DNA of 64,000 nucleotides. Origin: Siphonodentalium dalli (lineage: Eukaryota > Mollusca > Scaphopoda > Gadilida > Siphonodentaliidae). The DNA is taken from the NCBI GenBank assembly GCA_032622095.1, contig CP136068.1, positions 164,259,465 through 164,323,464 on the forward strand, written 5' to 3'. The position numbers were made by a program, and so were the translations under genes. The notes under the pieces were generated by a model that was given only the letters and a program-made list of their open reading frames with translations, did no database searches and was not told the DNA's origin. Every line of letters begins with the position of its first letter. The stretch's first letter is position 1. Shown in pieces: positions 59,336-64,000 of the stretch.

Positions 59336-59766
59336 ACCCTAAAAGGGGCCCATATATAGGGCCGATATATGTCTGGCTGCAGAACCATAAAAGGGGCCCA
59401 TATATAGGACCGATATAGGTCTGGCTGCAGAACCATAAAAGGGGCCCATATATAGGGACCAATATAGGTATGGCTGCAGAACCCTAAAATGGGCCCATAT
59501 ATAGGGACCGATATAGGTCTGGCTCAAGAACCCTAAAAGGGGCCCATATATAGGGACCGATATAGGTCTGGCTGCAGAACCATAAAAGGGGCCCATATAT
59601 AGGGACCGATATAGGTCTGGCTGCAGAACCCTAAAAGGGGCCCATAGATAGGGACCAATATAGGTATGGCTGCAGAACCCTAAAAGGGGCCCATATATAG
59701 GGACCGATATAGGTCTGGCTCAAGAACCCTAAAAGGGGCCCATATATAGGGACCAATACAAGTCTG
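59336..59766. repeat. 50-51 bp minisatellite, about 9 copies
   Basis: The unit has AAAAGGGGCCCATATATAGG, GACCGATATAGGTCTGGCTG and CAGAACC. Two or three variants (CAATATAGGTATGG, CTCAAGAACC) recur in the same order, hinting at a three-unit higher-order repeat. Confidence 0.94.
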
Positions 59767-59827
59767 GCAGATACTTTGGTTTGTTACTCACTTGTTCGTA
59801 TTGAGAATAGGAAATACTGTATTACCA

Positions 59828-61052
59828 ACACCACACCCAACCTGCATGATAAATATAAATATATTGGTGCGGAGCAATCAGCTGTTGTTAACAACACCAC
59901 ACCCAACCTGCATGATAAATATAAATACATTGGTGTGGAGCAATCAGCTGTTGTTAACAACACCACACCCAACCTGCATGATAAATATAAATACATTGGT
60001 GTGGAGCATTCAGCTGTTGTTAACAACACCACACCCAACCTGCATGGTAAATATAAATACATTGGTGTGGAGCAATCAGCTGTTGTTAACAACACCACAC
60101 CCAACCTGCATGATAAATATAAATGCATTGGTGTGGAGCAATCAGCTGTTGTTAACAACACCACACCCAACCTGCAGGATAAATATAAATGCATTGGTGT
60201 GGAGCAATCAGCTGTTGTTAACAACACCACACCCAACCTGCATGATAAATATAGATACATTGGTGTGGAGCAATCAGCTGTTGTTAACAACACCACACCC
60301 AACCTGCATGATAAATATAAATGCATTGGTGTGGAGCAATCAGCTGTTGTTAACAACACCACACCCAACCTGCATGATAAATATAAATGCATTGGTGTGG
60401 AGCAATCAGCTGTTGTTAACAACACCACACCCAACCTGCATGATAAATATAGATACATTGGTGTGGAGCAATCAGCTGTTGTTAACAACACCACACCCAA
60501 CTTGCATGATAAATATAAATACATTGGTGTGGAGCAATCAGCTGTTGTTAACAACACCACACCCAACCTGCATGATAAATATAAATACATTGGTGTGGAG
60601 CAATCAGCTGTTGTTAACAACACCACACCCAACCTGCATGATAAATATAAATGCATTGGTGTGGAGCAATCAGCTGTTGTTAACAACACCACACCCAACC
60701 TACATGATAAATATAAATGCATTGGTGTGGAACAATCAGCTGTTGTTAACAACACCACACCCAACCTGCATGATAAATATAAATACATTGGTGTGGAGCA
60801 ATCAGCTGTTGTTAACAACACCACACCCAACCTGCATGATAAATATAAATGCATTGGTGTGGAGCAATCAGCTGTTGTTAACAACACCACACCCAACCTG
60901 CATGATAAATATAAATACATTGGTGTGGAGCAATCAGCTGTTGTTAACAACACCACACCCAACCTGCATGATAAATATAAATACATTGGTGTGGAGCAAT
61001 CAGCTGTTGTTAACAACACCACACCCAACCTGCATGATAAATATAAATACAG
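59828..61052. repeat. 66 bp minisatellite, 18 full copies plus one partial
   Basis: The unit begins ACACCACACCCAACCTGCAT and includes ATTGGTGTGGAGCAATCAGC and TGTTGTTAAC. The 66-base period (22 codons) and absence of stops leave two plus-strand frames and one minus-strand frame open for over 400 codons. The recurring differences (TACATT/TGCATT, AAATAC/AGATAC) change residues in the longest frame, so there is no sign of protein conservation. Confidence 0.96.
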
Positions 61053-61115
61053 TGATGGCGTGATAAAGCAGCGAGTGTGCCTGTCATTGTGTGGGACTTT
61101 AATGGCCAAACCTGA

Positions 61116-61690
61116 GTTTAGTGTGTCTGTCAATTGCAGAATGAGGACCCCAGAGGGTGAATTTAGTGACGCTATCCTGCATGGCCTCATTTTGCTTAGG
61201 CTTCATCTTCTGGGAAGTATCTATAGTCTCAAATTGTATTTAGTTACTTTTTCCCTTCTGTTCAGTTTCTATGTGTCCTAATTTTCTGAAAATAAAATGC
61301 ATAATCAAGGTGGCTAATGGGTGAACATCACCAACTTCAACTAGGTAATTAAATCTGATCCTAGATCTACCATAGCATTTGAGGCCTAAGCAGAATGAGG
61401 TTCCCAGAGGGTGAATTTGGTGACACCAGCCAGCGGGACAGCATTACTAAATTCACCCCGCTGGGGACCTCATTCTGCAAATGACAGCCACACTATTTGC
61501 AGGCTTGGATAAAGCAGTTATTAAAATGAGGTCCCCAGAGAGGGCTAGATGACCAAATTCACCCTCTTAGAACCTCATTCTGCATGGCCTCATCTGCTAT
61601 GGGAGACATAGATTGAGTTTCCCAAATGGTGAATATTGTGATGTACACCCAATGGGAACCTCGATTATGCAATGTGTCATCTGCCAAGTA
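61116..61690. mobile_element. Fold-back family B cluster
   Basis: AGTGTGTCTGTCAATTGCAG, a partial hairpin (61140-61200), a middle region, a hairpin on GGTTCCCAGAGGGTGAATTT (61400-61470), a short hairpin (61527-61580) and the GGGAACCTCGATTATGCAAT block. Confidence 0.8.
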
Positions 61691-62139
61691 TATGTAAAAA
61701 TAAAAATTCATCAATTAATACCTTCATTTGACATAAACTCTCTTGATACATGCAGTGACTGTATTCGGTAGACTCATTCGCATTCATTTATCTATGAAAA
61801 TTTATCCCCAACGAAAGGAGTACAATTTTTATACCATAATTGCCTATGCTATTGTGTGTATAAAGCCTATTTTGTAAATTTCATTTTTACACCCTGCTGT
61901 GGGTATAAATATCTACTGTGTGTAAATTTTCAAACGTCATTCATGTGTTAAATGTTTATATCCACAGTAGAACTACATCGTAGTTAGCAAAATAGTCCTT
62001 CTGTTACATTCATCTAAAAATTGGATGTTATGATATCAATTAAATATGAGGAAGATTGCCTGTATTTCAAACATAGCTTGCTAGTGTTATATGTGTAACA
62101 GAACGAGAGAGAGAAGTGCGGGAGTTGCACTGAAAGTTG
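61691..62139. other. No gene seen
   Basis: AT-rich sequence without a recognised exon, RNA gene or repeat family. Confidence 0.4.
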
Positions 62140-62190
62140 GTAGCACCCGGAATCCCAACCGAGCTCAATGTTGCTTAACTTCGGTGATCA
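62140..62190 (-). pseudogene. 5S rRNA-like fragment
   Basis: On the minus strand: GATCACCGAAGTTAAGCAAC, then TGAGCTCGGT and TGGGATTCCGGGTGCT. This is the middle of metazoan 5S rRNA, including the internal promoter A-box region, joined to its 3' end with about 23 bases missing between them. The 5' third of 5S is absent. It may be a 5S pseudogene or a piece of a 5S-derived SINE. Confidence 0.7.
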
Positions 62191-62340
62191 CACAAAGCAT
62201 CTAACGACAGTGACAAAGAGATCTAGAGCTCTCGAGCAGAGAAGTCATCGGCCTTCTATAGTTACAACTACATATGAACTAGGAAACATGAATGGGAATA
62301 TCAAGTGACTGATGGCTTAGAAACAGGCTGATATGACATA

Positions 62341-62415
62341 TGTACATCACGAGTAGTGATACATACTCTTTGGTCATGACGACCTAAAAGTATGTATCAC
62401 TACTCGTGATGTACA
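62341..62415. repeat. Perfect 27 bp-arm hairpin
   Basis: TGTACATCACGAGTAGTGAT and ACATACT are repeated exactly in inverse at 62389-62415. The 21-base centre contains a further GGTC/GACC pair. The 75-base length and perfect stem resemble a fold-back element or a small-RNA precursor. Confidence 0.9.
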
Positions 62416-63019
62416 ATCCTTATATTGTCGTCTTTGTGCCTCTCGGTGAGGATACACATTAAAACTAAACAGCAGAGTAGTTGAATTCGCTAAACAAATA
62501 AAAAATAATAATTATGGCATACATAAAATACACCCATAGTAGCCGCGAGGCGAGAGTACAAAATGTTCACCACTCATGGTATTTGGTAGTCACGGCTGCT
62601 ATGTGTGTATTCTATATATAAAACAGAAGGATATGACTGAAACTCCTTCCTGTTCACACAAAGTGTGGTCAGTGTTTGGATGCTGATAATGTGATGTGGA
62701 TTTTTTTTTTCAGAATATGGTTTCCAAGCACTCTCAGGGTACGATTGTCACATAAGATTCAAGTGGAATTCTCTGGGGTTTTTGAATTATTTGAATTTTC
62801 GGTATTACATGTATGTCTTTAACTGCAGAAAACATAACTCATAGTATTTATACCTATTGATAAAGACATTTATAAACTCAAGTAAACTTATTCTGATGGC
62901 AATAATTATATGACCAGAAATGCATGACGTAGCCAAGTTCAATTCTGATGACAATATGACCAGAAATGTTCAAGTTCAAAGTTGAAAGTAGGAAGGAACT
63001 GCATTGATGAAATATTAGA

Positions 63020-63205
63020 TTAACCCTTCCATGACTGGAGCTTCCTGAAATTTTGCGAAAACCCTGTGCCAATGCATCCTCTAAGGGGGCCTTGCATATA
63101 GAAGAGAATACTTTGGCCAAACAATATTTGCCTTGACCTTGTAAGCCACTGCATTCTCTGATATATGGCACATGATCTTTCATACTGCACCAATGCCTCG
63201 CAAGA
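63020..63205. mobile_element. MITE family D, degenerate copy
   Basis: TTAACCCTTCCATGACTGG left end, then broken hairpin remnants (CCAATGCATCCTCTAAGGGG). The right TTAA end is lost. Confidence 0.7.
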
Positions 63206-63244
63206 ATAATACTATATAAGACCAGCCCTGGGAATTAAGGAAAA

Positions 63245-63680
63245 TTTGCCTAGGCAATATTTTTGCCTAGGTGAAAGAAATCGGCCTAGGCAAAAACAGA
63301 TTTTACCTAGGCAATTTTGCAACAATATTGCCATCTCAAATCAATATGATTCAATAATAACCTGAAATGCTTAGTTATTTTGGAGAACATTTCCAGGCCA
63401 CTACTCATCATATATATATATATATATATATTATATACATTCCACAAATCATCTCCAAAACTAGTGCCCTTATGGGTAGCTAGTTAATGGCCCAGTGCCA
63501 TGGAAACATTTTTAGGACAATATATGTAAAGAGTGATTTAAGGAAGTCAGTTTGGCTAAAGAGGTGCTATTTCTGATAGACACAAATCAATTTTAGTAAC
63601 CCAATGAACTTGTTTTACCTAGGCAATATAATTGCCTAGGCAAACTGATTTTGCCTCAGCTTTTACCTAGGCATTGCCTA
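63245..63680. repeat. Paired clusters of the palindrome TGCCTAGGCA
   Basis: CCTAGG-centred palindromes occur about five times in 63245-63315 and about four times in 63613-63680, most embedded in TTTGCCTAGGCAA or TTTTACCTAGGCAA. About 290 bases separate the clusters. They may be subterminal repeats of one element; true ends were not identified. Confidence 0.7.
63410..63433. repeat. AT dinucleotide microsatellite
   Basis: An interrupted run of TA/AT dinucleotides about 24 bases long between the two CCTAGG clusters. Confidence 0.95.
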
Positions 63681-63888
63681 TTGCTGTAAGACCCATAGCT
63701 TGTGATTAAGATAATTAACTCACCTTTATATCGGAGCATCATCTCTCCTGCAATCACCAATTACTCATTTAAGAAAAGAACTTAGTTATGGACCAGATCT
63801 AGAGACACCACTTTAAATCACTCACATGTTTTTTTGTACATACGTTGATTATATAATCAGGCCTTAATCACCAAATCTGCGCCAGGGG

Positions 63889-63930
63889 ATGTCAGCAAGA
63901 CAGTCCTCGAGATGATGTCATCCCCTGGTG
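63889..63930. repeat. Short inverted repeat
   Basis: CCAGGGGATGTCA pairs with TGTCATCCCCTGG across an 18-base centre, with one small offset. Confidence 0.7.
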
Positions 63931-64000
63931 ATATAATGTTATACTCTTCTTGTATTGTAATTGTTATAAACATAAGTATTCATTATATCACCAATAAACA

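Noticed and set aside
1-61052. CRISPR array
   Set aside because: The direct repeats are tandem satellites without unique spacers, in a eukaryotic context with spliced genes. No cas genes are present.
59776-61281. Long open frames of 423 to 501 codons over the 66 bp array
   Set aside because: Three frames on two strands are open at once because the period is a multiple of three and the unit lacks stops. Variants alter residues freely, so I treat it as a minisatellite.
62700-62745. Tiny exon after a long pyrimidine tract (TTTTTTTTTTCAG) ending at a GGGTACG donor-like site
   Set aside because: About 25 bases with no coding signature and no partner exon in phase. The tract alone is not enough.

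Overview
The window is eukaryotic nuclear DNA, most likely from a mollusc and probably a bivalve. The evidence is spliced genes with GT-AG introns, AT-rich non-coding DNA packed with fold-back elements and minisatellites, a two-ORF LINE, a tRNA-headed SINE, and dispersed motifs that I associate from memory with molluscan genomes ('GAGTTATCTCCC' / 'GGGAGATAAC', and a 'CCGCAACGAAGTTAGGG...GGGTATACTGG' repeat). No bacterial operon, plasmid, phage or CRISPR feature is present. The species cannot be named from the sequence alone.

Layout. 1-20903: a head-to-tail satellite of 1383 bp units, 15 complete copies plus a 157 bp partial copy, almost identical to each other and cut by a 100-base assembly gap (20904-21003). 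21004-24328: mostly unassigned DNA with an old LINE tail. 24329-31880: three plus-strand exons of an unrecognised single-pass membrane protein whose cytoplasmic tail carries PPxY (WW-domain ligand) motifs. A nearly complete 4.4 kb LINE lies antisense in its first visible intron. 32-47 kb: minisatellites and many fold-back MITEs. 47669-56791: five minus-strand exons, all in matching splice phase, encoding the C-terminal 171 residues of a METTL2-type tRNA 3-methylcytidine methyltransferase. The gene starts upstream, at coordinates above 56791. The two genes converge tail to tail. 57-64 kb: further MITEs, two coding-like minisatellites, a 5S-rRNA-like fragment and perfect hairpins.

Three patterns stand out. 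(1) A hairpin cassette bounded by CCCTGTGCC...GGCACAGGG occurs inside mobile elements with unrelated ends (two or three TTAA-flanked groups and one TA-flanked group). Its stems differ between groups by compensating base pairs. (2) Several minisatellites are built from exon/intron boundaries: donor sites repeated 7-8 times and acceptor sites repeated 2-3 times, plus a further repeat just after another exon, in both genes. (3) Related copies of one dispersed repeat lie directly upstream of a 3' splice site in each of the two unrelated genes.
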